The notes: a model not told the origin generated them from the letters alone. 64,000 bases of DNA from Symbiodinium sp. CCMP2592 (GCA_905221615.1 CAJNDT010005768.1:62001-126000), one strand, 5' to 3'. Positions 43,320 to 53,778 are shown, counted from the stretch's first letter. Numbers and translations are program-made.

Positions 43320-46190
43320 TGGTGGAGCGATCTGGCGGTTAAGGCCAATCGAGCGGGGGAGGAGGGGGATGACTATGCCTTTTGGCAGGTGTGTCGTCAG
43401 TTGGGCTTCAGGGAGTCATGTCGCGCATATGGTGGTTCGTTGCGCACTTGCGGTGATGCTGTCAGGGAAAGGGAGGCCTGGAAGGATTTTCTGCACAATA
43501 TCCAGTCGGGTGAGGGCGAAGTTTCTGAAGCGGTCTGGGATTACATTCCACCCGCCACGGCAGAAATTTCCGTTTTAGGGGAGGAGCCTACTAGGCAAGA
43601 GTTTCGTGACGTGCTGCGTAAAATGAAGGTGGGCAAACGCGGTGGGGCAGATGACATCACGGTGGAGATGATTAAGTTTGCGAACTCTGATCTTCAAGAC
43701 ACGGTTTTTCTGGTGGTCCTTGATATGTGGAATGATGCTAGGCTCTCGGATGACGGACACGAGGCTGACAAGTGGTGTCAGTCCTCCAAGGACGGTGTGT
43801 GCATCCCAATGTACAAAAACAAAGGGTCCAAAGATGACAAAAACAATTATAGGAATCTGGTCATGCTCTCAGTTTCAGCCAAAATTGTGGCCCGCATTGC
43901 TGCCAGCCGTCTGAGCAAGTGGCTGGAAACATGGATGCCGGAAGAACAAAATGGTTTTCGCACCGGTAGGGGTATTGATGATGTGCAACAGTTTGTTCGT
44001 CGGCTGCTGGAGGAGGTCTCGGTCTCTGCCAAGTCTGCGTGTGTGGGAATGACATGTTTTGATATCGTCCGTGCTTATACGCGTGTCTGTCGAGACGCTC
44101 TCTGGCATCTGCTTTCCCGTCTCGGCATTCCGGACTCTTTTTTGAAAGTGCTTAAAGCATTGCACAACCACACTTCCTTCAGGGCGTTTGTGCATAATGG
44201 TTACTCTACCGCCTGGCTCACGGAGCGTGGCCTGCGTGAGGGATGTCCTTCATCTCCTGTGTTGTTTTCCATTTTTCATCACGCTATCATGCTAACCTTT
44301 AGAGTTGTGATGTTCTCAACCCACACATAAGGGTTTTTTGTCCGAAATTGTAAAACACAAATAAAACTCGGCTGAAACTCAGAACATAGACTCCCCCAAA
44401 ACTCAGTTCAATGTACACAGAAACTCGTTTAAAACTCAACCAAAATACAAATCAGACTCAGTTTCTGCCCCAGAACTCACAGAAAACTCGGGCAAAACTC
44501 AGAAATAATTCAAAACTCAGAACAAACTCGGACAAAATTCGGACAAAACTCGGAAAATACTGGGAAAATACTCAAAACTCCAGGGCCCCAAAACTCAGCC
44601 CAAACTCAGCCAAGGAGGGCTCCAAAACTCAGCCAAAACTCAAAACACAGCCTCCAGGAGGCTTTTGGGGCCTGGGAGGCCGGGCAGGAGGAGGGCCCCA
44701 AAACTCAGCCAAAACTCAACCAAAACTCAGCCAAAACTCAAAAGGGCTGAGGAGGGCTCCAAAACTCAGCCAAAACTCAAAACACAGCCTCCAGGAGGCT
44801 TTTGGGGCCTGGGAGGCCGGGCAGGAGGAGGGCCCCAAAACTCAGCCAAAACTCAACCAAAACTCAGCCAAAACTCAAAAGGGCCCGGCAGGAGGGTGCG
44901 CCTCCTCCCAGGCCCCAAAAGCCTACTGGAGGCTGTGTTTTGAGTTTTGGCTGAGTTTTGGCTGAGTTTCGGCTGAGTTTTGGTTGAGTCAATGGTTTCA
45001 GGCTACGATTCGTGCTGAGTTTTTGGCTGACCCTTGGTCTGAGTTTTGATTGAGTTTGCGCTGAGTTTTATTTGTGTTTGGAATAAAACCATCAAAACGC
45101 CTATGTGTGGGTATGAGAACATCACAACTTTAGAGGTCGTCGGGCCCGTGCCGCGGAGTCGTCTGGAGGGACACCTGGCATTACCTGTACCTGGTCTTAC
45201 AAGGTTGATGGGAAACTGGTCAGATCAGGCCGCGCACGTCATTCCTCTCGGGGTATCAGGTCCAATGTCGTTGGGGACGTGGAGTTTGCCGATGATACTG
45301 CCTTGTTGGGATGGGTGGAGGAGCTCCGAGTGGCGGAACGGCTGTTTGTGCAAACATTACGGGATTGGGAGCAGGAGGAACATCGGGGCAAACGGGAGAA
45401 GCTCATGCTGGTTCCTGGTGGGAGATTAATTTGGGAGGTTTTGAATGAGTTTGAAGCTAAGACCCTCAAACACTTGGGCGCCACTCACTGTGACAATGCT
45501 GACCAGTGGGCGGAAACCAAAAAACGTGTACAGGCTGGTTTCTATGCAGTCAAGCGGGTGGCTAAGTATTGGTCTCTGGGTACAAGTCACGGCAGGGGAG
45601 CTGGCATGGGTCTTCATACTACCAAAAGGCTACGGGTTATGCGTGCGGTCGTTGAGGGTACGTTGATGGCTTGTGGCAAATCTAGGGTGTGGAGTTTGGC
45701 ACAGGAGCGGAAAGCTAATCAAGTCATGGCTCGGGGCATTCGTCGTTGTTTGGGTGTGGACAGGTATAACATGCGTGAGTATGGTTACTCGGACGAGGCC
45801 TTGCGACAGATGGTGCAGTGGAATTCCTTCACTACTCTAATGCACAGAAGTATTCTCCTTTGGTTGGGGCATGTCACCAGGATGAATTGTGATCGTCTTC
45901 CCAAGATGGCAGTTTTTGGGTGGCTGGAGGGTTTGGAAGAGCATCGCTCGGCTCGATACACCTTCCCGAGTTGGGTACAATGGCTGTTGTCCAAATACAA
46001 CATCTCGGTTATGGACTGGTTCAGATTAGCACAGAAACCGACCAAGAATTGGATTAGGTTGATCAACCAGGCTCTGCCCCGCACTCGTCTGTCTAGCAAA
46101 CAGTGTGTAATCCTCGATAGATGGAAGGTCGGTGACCCCGTTCTACAATGGTCAAACCTGGCGCCCCCCCAGGAGTTTCCCCCCCCAAGC
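43320..46190 (+). pseudogene. non-LTR retrotransposon ORF2: reverse transcriptase, interrupted
   Basis: In the same frame as the endonuclease, past the in-frame TAA: the finger region KMKVGKRGGADDITVEMIKF, then YKNKGSKDDKNNYRNLVMLS, EQNGFRTGRGIDDVQQFVRR, motif A CFDIVRAYTRV (about 44056-44090), and motif B GLREGCPSSPVLFS (about 44228-44270). An 823-bp DNA element at 44305-45127 then interrupts. Motif C VEFADDTALLG resumes at about 45278-45310, followed by a thumb region (LKHLGATHCDNADQW), RGIRRCLGVDRYNMREYGYS and LLWLGHVTRMNCDRLPKMA. Removing the insert with one copy of its target duplication leaves an open frame. Motif A keeps the first Asp, and FADD keeps the catalytic pair, so the RT was intact before the stop and insertion. 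Confidence 0.85.
44305..45127. mobile_element. non-autonomous foldback DNA transposon (823 bp)
   Basis: The two ends are inverted repeats of about 28 bp: TTGTGATGTTCTCA then CCCACACATAAGG on the left, and on the right the complement of TTGTGATGTTCTCATACCCA. The insert is flanked by a perfect 8-bp direct repeat CTTTAGAG (44297-44304 and 45128-45135). The interior is made of AAAACTCAGCC words on the left and their complement CTGAGTTTTGG on the right. It also has a 137-bp tandem duplication (44614-44750, 44751-44884) and a 41-bp inverted arm pair (44776-44816 with 44904-44944, one mismatch). It encodes no transposase. An 8-bp target duplication is usual for hAT elements, but the TIR start does not match the common CAG ends, so the superfamily is unassigned. 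Confidence 0.85.
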
Positions 46191-47604
46191 CCCGGTGGAG
46201 CTACAGTGTCCAGCTTGCTCCTTCGTCGCCAAAAATGCTAGGGAATTGCAAGTGCACTATGATGGGACGCACGCTGTTCAAAATGCAGCTCTCACCACTG
46301 TTAGTGTGTCCAAATGTCCCCTGTGTGGACAAGTTTTCGTATATGGTCGTCATCAATCAAAGCACAGATGCCCTGCCAAACCACACACCTTGGATGACCT
46401 TGCCAAAATGCAATCCTACCCTGTCCTCCAGGCCCCTTCAGCAGACCCACCTTCTGAATTTACCAGTTGGCGTTTGTTTACGGATGGAGCAGGTCCCTGC
46501 CCGGGAGCTCCTTTTGCAGGTTGGGGGAGGCTTCTGCTTCGCTCGAACCCAGTTTTGAACTTTTCGGCCCGGTCTGTCTTTGCCCCCCACGACAAGCGTT
46601 TTATGGGTGCGATAGTGGCAACCAACAATGTTGGGGAACTTAGTGCCATGGTAGAGGCGCTCCTGTGGTTGGAATCCGAGGCTCCGGGCCCCAGTGACCT
46701 GCCCGCTACCATCTTCTACGATTCCTCCTATGCCTATGCCTTCAATGCCATCACTGGAACTGGTGAGCCAGTTGAAAACCCTGACTTGGTTAGGTACGCT
46801 CGAAACGTTTTTGCAAGAGTGGCGGCTGTGAGAATAGTGCAGTTTTCCTATGTTAAAGGTCATTCGGGAAATGTTGGCAACGACAAAGCGGATGAACTCG
46901 CCGGTCTGGGTGCGCGAGGACAGCAAACCAAACAATCCCTACGATGGCTGCTCCCCGCCTGTGCACCCCCACCGTTGGACCCCTTGCTCGTGGATCATTG
47001 TTGGCGTTGTAAACGAGTTTTTTCGGGGGAGTCGTATGCGCGTCAGTTAGCAGGTCACGAGGCACATTGTGCGGTGGAGGCAGCGGCTCCAGCCAACATT
47101 CCGTGTCGACATCTCTGTGGTAAAGTTTTTGAGTGGAAGCACGCTGTAATCCAGCCGGGTAAACACACCCATCATGCGCGAGAAGTAAGGAGTATGCACG
47201 AAAGGATTTGCCGTGGTTCAGACGCGTTGACAAGGACTTGCCCGTTTTGTGAAGAACAGTTTCCTCTGGGTGTCACGGACGAAACAATTTTCAAGCATCG
47301 TGGATCGTGTTCAAGTAGACCTGATGATGCACCTTCCCTTCTCCCCACCTGGCGTTGCCCCCGGTGCAAATCTGCATTCGCTGTGGCCAAACAGCAGAGC
47401 CATGAATCACAGTGTAGAGGGTCGGTTAAGGCTAATCGTGAATGCCATATGTGTAAGTGTTCGTTTCAAACGGTGGATGCCAGGGTCAAGCATGAAGAAG
47501 AGTGTCGTGGATCTGAGGTCGCAAACCGCACTTGTTCCGTATGTGGTAAAATTTGTGGGCAAATCGGGAGTCGCATTGCTCATGAACGTCGCTGTGGAAG
47601 GTAA
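46190..47604 (+). CDS. non-LTR retrotransposon ORF2 C-terminal part: zinc fingers and RNase H
   Basis: This frame is offset by one base from the RT frame. The switch happens in C-rich DNA (runs of C at 46162-46190). It begins with two C2H2-type fingers (CPACSFVAKNARELQVHYDG and CPLCGQVFVYGRHQSKHRC). A type I RNase H domain follows: WRLFTDGAGPCPG (about 46470-46505), NNVGELSAMVEALLWL, IFYDSSYAYAFNAI, and KGHSGNVGNDKADELAGLG (about 46855-46910). The four catalytic acids (Asp, Glu, Asp, Asp) are present. The C-terminal ~200 residues carry at least five further Cys/His clusters such as CPFCEEQF, CPRCKSAF, CHMCKCSF and CSVCGKIC. RNase H removes the RNA strand during reverse transcription; the fingers probably bind nucleic acid. 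The stop is at 47602-47604. Confidence 0.85.
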
Positions 47605-48136
47605 GTCGCAGTGGTGATTTCTTGTTGAGGGTGCGAGAGGACTTGCTTGCAAGGACCCCCACCCGCTTTACCCCTTGATGTGGTCCCATCGTGGCGGAGG
47701 TCCTGCTTGCAGGAGACCACCGGGTGCTTGCACCGACCCGTCTCGGAGGATGTTTCGTTTCGTCGGTTTTTTACGGTCTCGTTTGGCGGGGTCGTGGTTG
47801 GGGTGTCTCGTTGCTGGTACGGTGGGTGGGGTGGTGGGGTGCTGTCGGTCTGGATTTGGGGAGTCGTACGTTCTTTCGTTGTTTCTGTCTGTCCATGTTT
47901 TATTTTTCTTCTGTCCTCCGTTTTGGTCTCGGGCTCTGCATGGTCTGCTGAAACCTCGGTTAGATGTTCCGGTCTTCGCCTTGTCTGCTGGTGGCGCAGG
48001 CACTTGACAAAGCTTGGCATCTGGTGGCAGAGGACTTGATTGCATGCTCCGGACTGCTGTAACAGACAAGGTAAGTGGCAAGTCTTTTTCTTTTGTTTTG
48101 AGTAAGTACGGGCCCTGTGGAAGCTAGTCTCTCCCA
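47605..48136 (+). other. GT-rich spacer within or after the retrotransposon
   Basis: Strongly G+T-rich on the plus strand with no domain in any frame. It contains two similar segments, CTTGCTTGCAAGGACCCCC (47642) and GTCCTGCTTGCAGGAGACCA (47699). It links the RNase H frame and the Gly-Arg-rich frame. Confidence 0.4.
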
Positions 48137-48820
48137 ATGCAGAGTTTTGGCTCTGTGCCCACTGACTTCTTCGCCTGCGTACGCGCTCCCCCCGCACCAG
48201 CCATGCCGGCCGCTGATAACGTCGATGCTCGCCTGGAGTTCCTCGAAGATCGGGTTTCCGAGTGGGATACCCTCACCAGAGTGAGGGCCAAGGGGATCCC
48301 AGCTTTGGTCAATCGTGCCAGGGAGATAGACGCCGGCAACCGGGAATTCTGGACTTTGAAGGAATGTGTCGGCCAGTTGATGTGGGATGCCGTATCTCCT
48401 GTGCTCGCTCGAGTCCTTCCTGCTGATGCTCTCGAACATGTGAAGACTGAGTGGGACGTTGGTTTTTTCAAAGATGGAATTTCCGGTGTGTACCCGATCG
48501 GGGGCAAGTCGGGGGAAACCCACATTTTTGATGTGCGGTTGAAGTGTGGGCTGCAAGCTCTTAGGTTCAATCACCTCATCAGGTCTGCTGTTGCTCCCAA
48601 GATGAAGGAAGTTGGTGGTGATCCTAATGGACCCCAACTGTGGGTGCCTCGCAGCCAAGGGGAGATGCGGAGGAAGCGGGCCAGATCGGAGGCTGCTGGG
48701 TTGTCCTCCACCAAGGGCGGAGGCAAGGGCGGTGGCCGGGGTCGTGGCTCGGGGAACGGCAGGGGCCAGGGCGGTGGTAGGGAGCGGGGCCGTAGCAATG
48801 ACCGTAGGCGCGCTCGGTGA
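48137..48820 (+). CDS. Gly/Arg-rich (RGG-like) protein, retroelement-associated
   Basis: An intact 227-codon frame starts with a real ATG. The first ~170 residues are mixed helical (LEFLEDRVSEWDTLTRVRAK, LPADALEHVKTEWDVGFFKD). The C-terminus is basic and glycine-rich (KGGGKGGGRGRGSGNGRG onwards), typical of single-stranded nucleic-acid binding. Such chaperone-like proteins are usual for retrotransposon ORF1, yet here it lies downstream of the polymerase frame. It could be ORF1 of a second, truncated element placed head to tail, a genuine third frame, or a host gene. There is no frameshift, unlike its upstream neighbour. Confidence 0.6.
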   Translation: MQSFGSVPTDFFACVRAPPAPAMPAADNVDARLEFLEDRVSEWDTLTRVRAKGIPALVNRAREIDAGNREFWTLKECVGQLMWDAVSPVLARVLPADALEHVKTEWDVGFFKDGISGVYPIGGKSGETHIFDVRLKCGLQALRFNHLIRSAVAPKMKEVGGDPNGPQLWVPRSQGEMRRKRARSEAAGLSSTKGGGKGGGRGRGSGNGRGQGGGRERGRSNDRRRAR

Positions 48821-49086
48821 TGCATCTGCTCTCATCGTCCGATTGTTTTCCCAGAGTCCTTGCATCTTGATCCGGGGTTGTTCTCTGGCTGTTTTTTTGA
48901 AGGTACGCAATCCATGTTCATGGTACAGTTCGTTCCTGCTCGGGTCTAGTGCGAAGGTCTCTTTTTTGAACTCTTTCGCTCCGCGTCGGTGAATAGCCGT
49001 CTCGCGTCGCAGCCTTCACTGTCCAGTGCTTGTGCGTGTTGAAAGGGTGAGTGATCAGTGCATGCGCCAGGGTTCAGTTCATGTTT

Positions 49087-49200
49087 TCTGATGGCTTGAG
49101 GGTTTCTCCTCTCCCGCTTCCCTGTCCTCCCTTCTTCCCTCGTCCTCCTTTGTCTCTTACCTCTCTCCCTCGCTGTCCTTCCTCCTCCCTGTGCTGGTCC
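49087..49200 (+). repeat. pyrimidine-rich CTCCCT tract
   Basis: About 110 bp of C/T-rich sequence (CTCCCGCTTCCCTGTCCTCC and so on). It resembles in composition the leader-like DNA at 41420-41520 in the upstream retrotransposon. Confidence 0.5.
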
Positions 49201-49402
49201 CTATGTTTTCCTAAGGTGTGCCTTGCAGGTTTGCTGTTTGTGCGCGTCAGATTTTTTCATCCCTGTTTTGTTTGAGGAGCCAGGCCGGGGGTCTCTTGAG
49301 GCCGTTCCCAACGAAAGACGACGATAAAGCCCTGCGGCTTTCCCTGAGCGGCGACAAGGGGCTGTGATGACCCGTGACGAGACCTTGCACCACAGCTCTT
49401 CG

Positions 49403-49436
49403 TTGAGTCTGATGCGTCGTTGAGTCTGACGCATCG
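49403..49436 (+). repeat. short tandem repeat, possible retrotransposon 3' end
   Basis: TCGTTGAGTCTGATGCG is followed at once by TCGTTGAGTCTGACGCA, two 17-bp units with two differences, then TCG. Some non-LTR elements end in short tandem repeats rather than poly(A), so this could mark the 3' terminus of the element or of its downstream partner. Confidence 0.4.
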
Positions 49437-49596
49437 CCCTTAACATCTTTCATCCGAACATGGCTGCACATCTTCTCGGCTCGGGGGATCTGGGACTTGA
49501 CGTGGATGCTGCAGCGCGTTGCACGGCTAAGAAGAGACGCTCTGTAGTCTCGAACGTCCATCTAGACTCTATATCGAATGTAGAGCAGAAAGTAGT

Positions 49597-49671
49597 AGTG
49601 GCGGCAGCAGCAGCAGCAGCAGCAGCCGCAGCAGCAGAAGTCGGAGTAGCAGTAGCAGCAGCAGGAGCAAC
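49597..49671 (+). repeat. (CAG)n-rich trinucleotide repeat
   Basis: GCAGCAGCAGCAGCAGCAGC with interruptions. In one frame it gives a poly-Ala run, in the reverse a poly-Cys run; both are artefacts of the repeat. Confidence 0.85.
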
Positions 49672-49905
49672 TGGGCAGCTCATCCGTAGTCAAAATTGGT
49701 CTCAAAATCCTTGCTCGTATTGTGCCGTTACCAAACCGGTCGTTTGCGAGTTCTTTCACTGCAACCTTTGAGGCTGATGCTTCCGACAATCATGATATCG
49801 CAACATGATCTGTCTGCCTCGTGACAGTGAGAGTTCGGGTGCCACTGCAGTAAGATGGGGGAGACGTCCTTTTGGTTTTGAAGGGATATGAACTGATGAC
49901 GCTGG

Positions 49906-51339
49906 GGTGACGGATCAAAAAAATTAAATATGGATCAAAAATTAAAGCACAAAGATCAAAAAAACTTAAAGGCAGGATCAAAAAAATATATCAGTACTTC
50001 CGCCACAGAATCACACAAAAAACAAGGGGTGATCGAGGTTGACGTATCAAAAAAAATTTAAAATTTGGATCAAAAAAACGAATTCAAAAAAATAAAAACA
50101 GTATCAAAAAGGTTAAATCAGTACTTACCTTTTGCCCAGCTAAAGCGATGTCATGTGTCTCGACAAGTTAAGAAAGCGAGCAGTTCATGTGGCTTCTCCC
50201 TCTCTTCGTTTTCCAGAGAGACTCACGTTGTCGTTTTACCTTTGTTTTCTTGTTTCTTGCTCTTGGCTTCCAAAAGCGAATACATCTGGCTTTCGCCCTT
50301 TTGCCTGTCGGTGAAGACGTTTCATTCATGAGAAATCTTGTATTCTTCGACTTTTAAATTTTAAATCCCCTGAAGTGTTTTCGTGTGGCTTTGTCCTCGT
50401 TGTGCGTTTAGAAAAAACGCCTTTAAGTCATTTCAACGACAGCTTAAGAAAGCGGGCAGTTTGCAGTTAAAAAACGGGGGGGCGGGGGTTGGGGGGGTGA
50501 AGACGTTTCATTTACGAGAAACTTTATCTTCGTCGCTTTTTAACCGTTTTCGTGTGGCTTTGTCTTTCTTGTGGGTTGGAAAAAAAGAGTCTTTAATCCA
50601 TTTCATCGACAGCTTAAGAAAGCGGCAGTTTGCACTTAAAAAACGGGGGGGTTGGGGGGGGCGCAGCCCCCCCCCCACATTCTACCTCAGTCTCTAAGGG
50701 TAACGTATAAGGAATCACAGCAGTATGTGTCCTTCATTAGGTCTCCAACTCTTTCGGGTTTACTGTATGGAAAGATGCTATGGGGAAAATAGCTTTGTAT
50801 TCAGCTCAGCTTTCAGACTTGTAAGCGCAGTTAAATGGGATCTAGGGTGCGGGTTTGCGGTTTCGAGGACTCGGAAGAAGCGGACGACGAGACTTGTGTT
50901 TGCTCTTGCGGCGTTTGGGCTAGGCTTTCGGGTTTACGGCTTTGGGTTTGTAAGTCTACACTTTAAAGCCAGCAGGCAGTCATCGACGATTTGATCTTCA
51001 GATTCTGGCGCGTGGGTGATCACCTTCCTTTCCTTCCATTTCCTTTCATTCCCTCTTGCTTTTCTTTCTTTGTTTCTTTCTTCACTGCTTCCTTGCTTTT
51101 CTCCTTCCTTCCTTCCTTACTTCCTTCCTTCCAGCTTTTCTCTTTCCTGCCTTCTCTCCTTCCTTCCTTCTTTCCTCCTTCCCTCCTTTTCTCCTTCCCT
51201 CCTCCGTTTCGTGCTTCCCTCCTTCCTTCCTTCCTTCCTTTCTTCCTCCTTCCTTCCTTCCTTTCTTCCTTCCTTCCTGTCGTGGTTTCGGCTAGGTTAT
51301 TTTTTTTGATCCAAATTTAATTTTTTTGATGCCGATCCC
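49906..51339. mobile_element. TIR element with 10-bp target duplication (1434 bp)
   Basis: The perfect direct repeat ATGACGCTGG occurs at 49896-49905 and 51340-51349. Just inside, the ends are inverted: ATCAAAAAAATTAAATATGG on the left and, as complement, ATCAAAAAAATTAAATTTGG on the right. The left end continues with more ATCAAAAA words up to 50110. The interior has a ~175-bp imperfect direct repeat (GTGAAGACGTTTCATT through AGCTTAAGAAAGCG(G)GCAG to AAAAAACGGGGGG) at about 50311-50490 and 50498-50655, with a diverged start near 50155. It then runs through unique DNA into a TTCC polypyrimidine tract. A 9-11 bp duplication points to a Mutator-like, non-autonomous element. No transposase is encoded. 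Confidence 0.65.
51025..51285 (+). repeat. TTCC polypyrimidine tract
   Basis: About 260 bp of nearly pure C/T on the plus strand, mostly CCTT and TTCC units, inside the right part of the TIR element. Frames reading LPSFLPSFL are translations of the repeat. Confidence 0.85.
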
Positions 51340-51349
51340 ATGACGCTGG

Positions 51350-53475
51350 CAGTCGTACATTTCAACAGGATTGAGATCTTGAGACTTGCAGGCTTATTCA
51401 AAAGGTGGAGTCTTTAAGGCTGAAGGCTTTTGGGTTTTGCGGTTGGCTGACAAATCTGAAAGCTAGGCGCGATGGCTCACGATGTGCTTTGCCGTGTGGC
51501 AGCTGCAATGGCCACTTTGTGTACGCTGTCATGATACAACTTCGGCACTCATGCCAAGTCTGGGGTGCCAGACGGTTGCCAGGCCAGGTTCATGAATCTA
51601 TTACAGCACCTCATTTTGGATAGCCTGCTGCATGTGGGACGAACTTGCCGTTGTGTGCAGTCCCCCCGGCGTAGTTTCCCAGCACGCATGGGTTCGCAGC
51701 CGCCAGATGTGCCTCAGCAGCAGACTTTCACAAACTTGCCGGGCTGGTCTCCCCAATTCTCCAGATCGCATCTCAAGCAAAATCTGCCGGCTCTGATCAC
51801 TTTGGTATCCCATCGGGTCTTTTCAGGTTTTCTGGACATTGTCACCAATTGTACGGGCCTGAACTTGGACAAATGTCTAGAAGTCAGAGCGCATCGAGCA
51901 ACTCTTGCACTCAGGGACAGGTGTTGATGGTGCTTGCAGTTTTATGGCTGCTTTCGACCAGGCGCACAATGTTTGTAGACTCTGCTTGTGTGGATGGGTC
52001 TGGGTTCCGGGGGCGCGGGGTCGTTGGTTCCTCTTTCTCATGACAGATGATGAGTCGCAGTCTGACTTCGGTATCTTGAGGTTTATAATTGTGAGAGCTT
52101 GGCAACCTTAAGAGCACAGCAGAAACGCTCCTGAAGGAGATTTGGTTTCTAGATGCCATATCCATCCTGCCTTGTGATGTAGGTCTTGGCGGCTGATGCT
52201 CCTGCTGCTCGCGATGCAGTCTTCCAGCTCAGCTTTCCAACCATGCACTTTATTATGTGATGTTCGAAGCAAAGGTTCCGCGGTGTTTGCCTGCAGGTTC
52301 TCGGCTCACATGAATGCCGGCTACAATGGCTCCCTGCCTGAAAGCAGTCTGTACCGCTCCCTGCTCTTGATGCTGCTCTCCTTCTGAGGTCCTCCTGCCG
52401 AGCGTCCACCAATGCCAGCAAACTCTGACACTGCAGATAGCACAGCCGCGGATACTGCTCTGAGAACCGTTTGACCGTCTGAGCTACCATGTGTCTGTGG
52501 CGCAAAGATCGCACCGTGGTGGATCCGAGGCAGTGCGAGGGTCACCGCAGGTCTCAGCAGGCAGCTTTCCATGCTGACCTTTGCCCGTGGCAGCTGCTGT
52601 ACGCCCAAGATGCGAGAGGTCAGCATGACAAAGCCTGAATAGGGCTCGGTTTCAAGACTGGCATGAAGTCGTCTATACGCCATGCAAGTTTCGATTCGAG
52701 TAAATGACGGAGAACGGGCATCTCGTTGGCCAGCAATAGGACGCTTATGCCAAAAACCACTGCCCCAACTCACTGTGACATCGTTGGTCAGTGCTATGGA
52801 AGTCGGTGCTGCAGTTGCTGCTGGATGGACCGAAGAGGTGTGAACGGGGATGTTGCACCGAGCTGGTAGTGCTCCGTCAGTATGTGCCTGTGCTCGTGGC
52901 ATGACGTTAGGCAGTCCCGGTGCCAAGTCTTGCCCTTCAGGAGCAACCGGTGAGGTACCTACAGCTATCTCCGGTTCCTCGGCTTTTGCAAGTCTCTTCA
53001 AAGTGCGGAATGTTGTCAAGAGCTGACAGGATGGCTATCCAGAGAGCCTGGTTGCAGTACCGGCTGCCCCACAAGACCTGCCGCCTGCGCCCCCGCGGGC
53101 ACAGGCAGGGAGAGGCAGCGTGCTGCAACATCGGAACTAAAGGGAGACGTGGGCCGGAGGCCAACTTGGCGGGGTCGGAAACCGTCCTCCAGGAGGGCTG
53201 GACGCGGGACCCGGTGGACCTGACCTTGTCTCTTACGTGCGGGCTGGCAGGAGCGATCCCCGTGGGAGCAGATCCTGGAAGCACAGGTCTTCCAAGGGGA
53301 CCTTGCAGGCACGGGCAAAACACATGGACTTTGGATGACAGCCGTTCTTGTCTTTCGAGGCACTGGCACCATTCCACCGCTCCTCCACACTCAACAGATG
53401 GCTGTGGAAATGCCTCCGATGAGGATTGGGATGCCGCAGCAAAATCGTCTCTCTCTCTCTCTCTGCCTCTGTCTT
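51350..53475. other. no firm gene
   Basis: Frames on both strands are open for 100-230 codons, for example minus 52321-53019 and plus 52920-53576, but they overlap each other and lack domains. A plus-strand piece AGTGKTHGLW at about 53307-53336 superficially resembles a P-loop but has no supporting context. The 3' part (53430-53479) is a CTCTCT-rich tract ending in CTTGCAG, a strong plus-strand splice acceptor. Confidence 0.4.
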
Positions 53476-53479
53476 GCAG

Positions 53480-53778
53480 AGGACGCCGATCATGGCAGCC
53501 ATCGGGCCGGTTCCCTCGGGCCGCGTGGAGCTTCTGTCAGCCAACCTCGGTCCGGCTAACGCGGCCACGAGCATGAAAAATCCCAGCGCGGCTCAGCAGA
53601 AGCTTGAGTTTCGCGACTTTGTGTGACACGTTAGATCATGTTGGGCTGTTCCTTCCAGGTTTGCTTCTTCGAACATTTCTGGCACCTTGTTTTTGCGAGC
53701 CCCGATGCTTCTTGTGAGGACGCCTTCCAGTCGTGGCTGGTGGACTTGGAGAGGTTTCACGAAGAGAGGCTCCTTCAG
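53480..53778 (+). CDS. exons of an unidentified plus-strand gene (part 1)
   Basis: From the acceptor CTTGCAG at 53479 the frame reads MAAIGPVPSGRVELLSANLG, then QQKLEFRDF, to a stop at 53624. A second block runs from CTTCCAG to an AG/GC donor (53659-53778). It is exactly 40 codons: VCFFEHFWHLVFASPDAS, then FQSWLVDLERFHEERLLQ. The gap between the blocks would be only 38 nt if the donor is at 53621, so the first exon probably ends earlier. No domain is recognised; the aromatic-rich helix pattern recurs in the exon at 55090. Confidence 0.4.

Noticed and set aside
44370-45080. CRISPR-like array of AAAACTCAGCC words
   Set aside because: Units are too short and contiguous, with no spacers. They are the satellite interior of the foldback element.
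49460-49771. 103-codon frame with a poly-Ala run
   Set aside because: The run comes from a CAG trinucleotide repeat, and the reverse strand gives poly-Cys. No other coding sign.
50991-51320. Hydrophobic frames that look like membrane proteins (Leu/Pro/Ser/Phe)
   Set aside because: They are translations of the TTCC polypyrimidine tract and appear in all three frames.
53300-53340. P-loop-like AGTGKTHGLW on the plus strand
   Set aside because: Isolated, with no following Walker B or ATPase context, and an alternative frame is as good.
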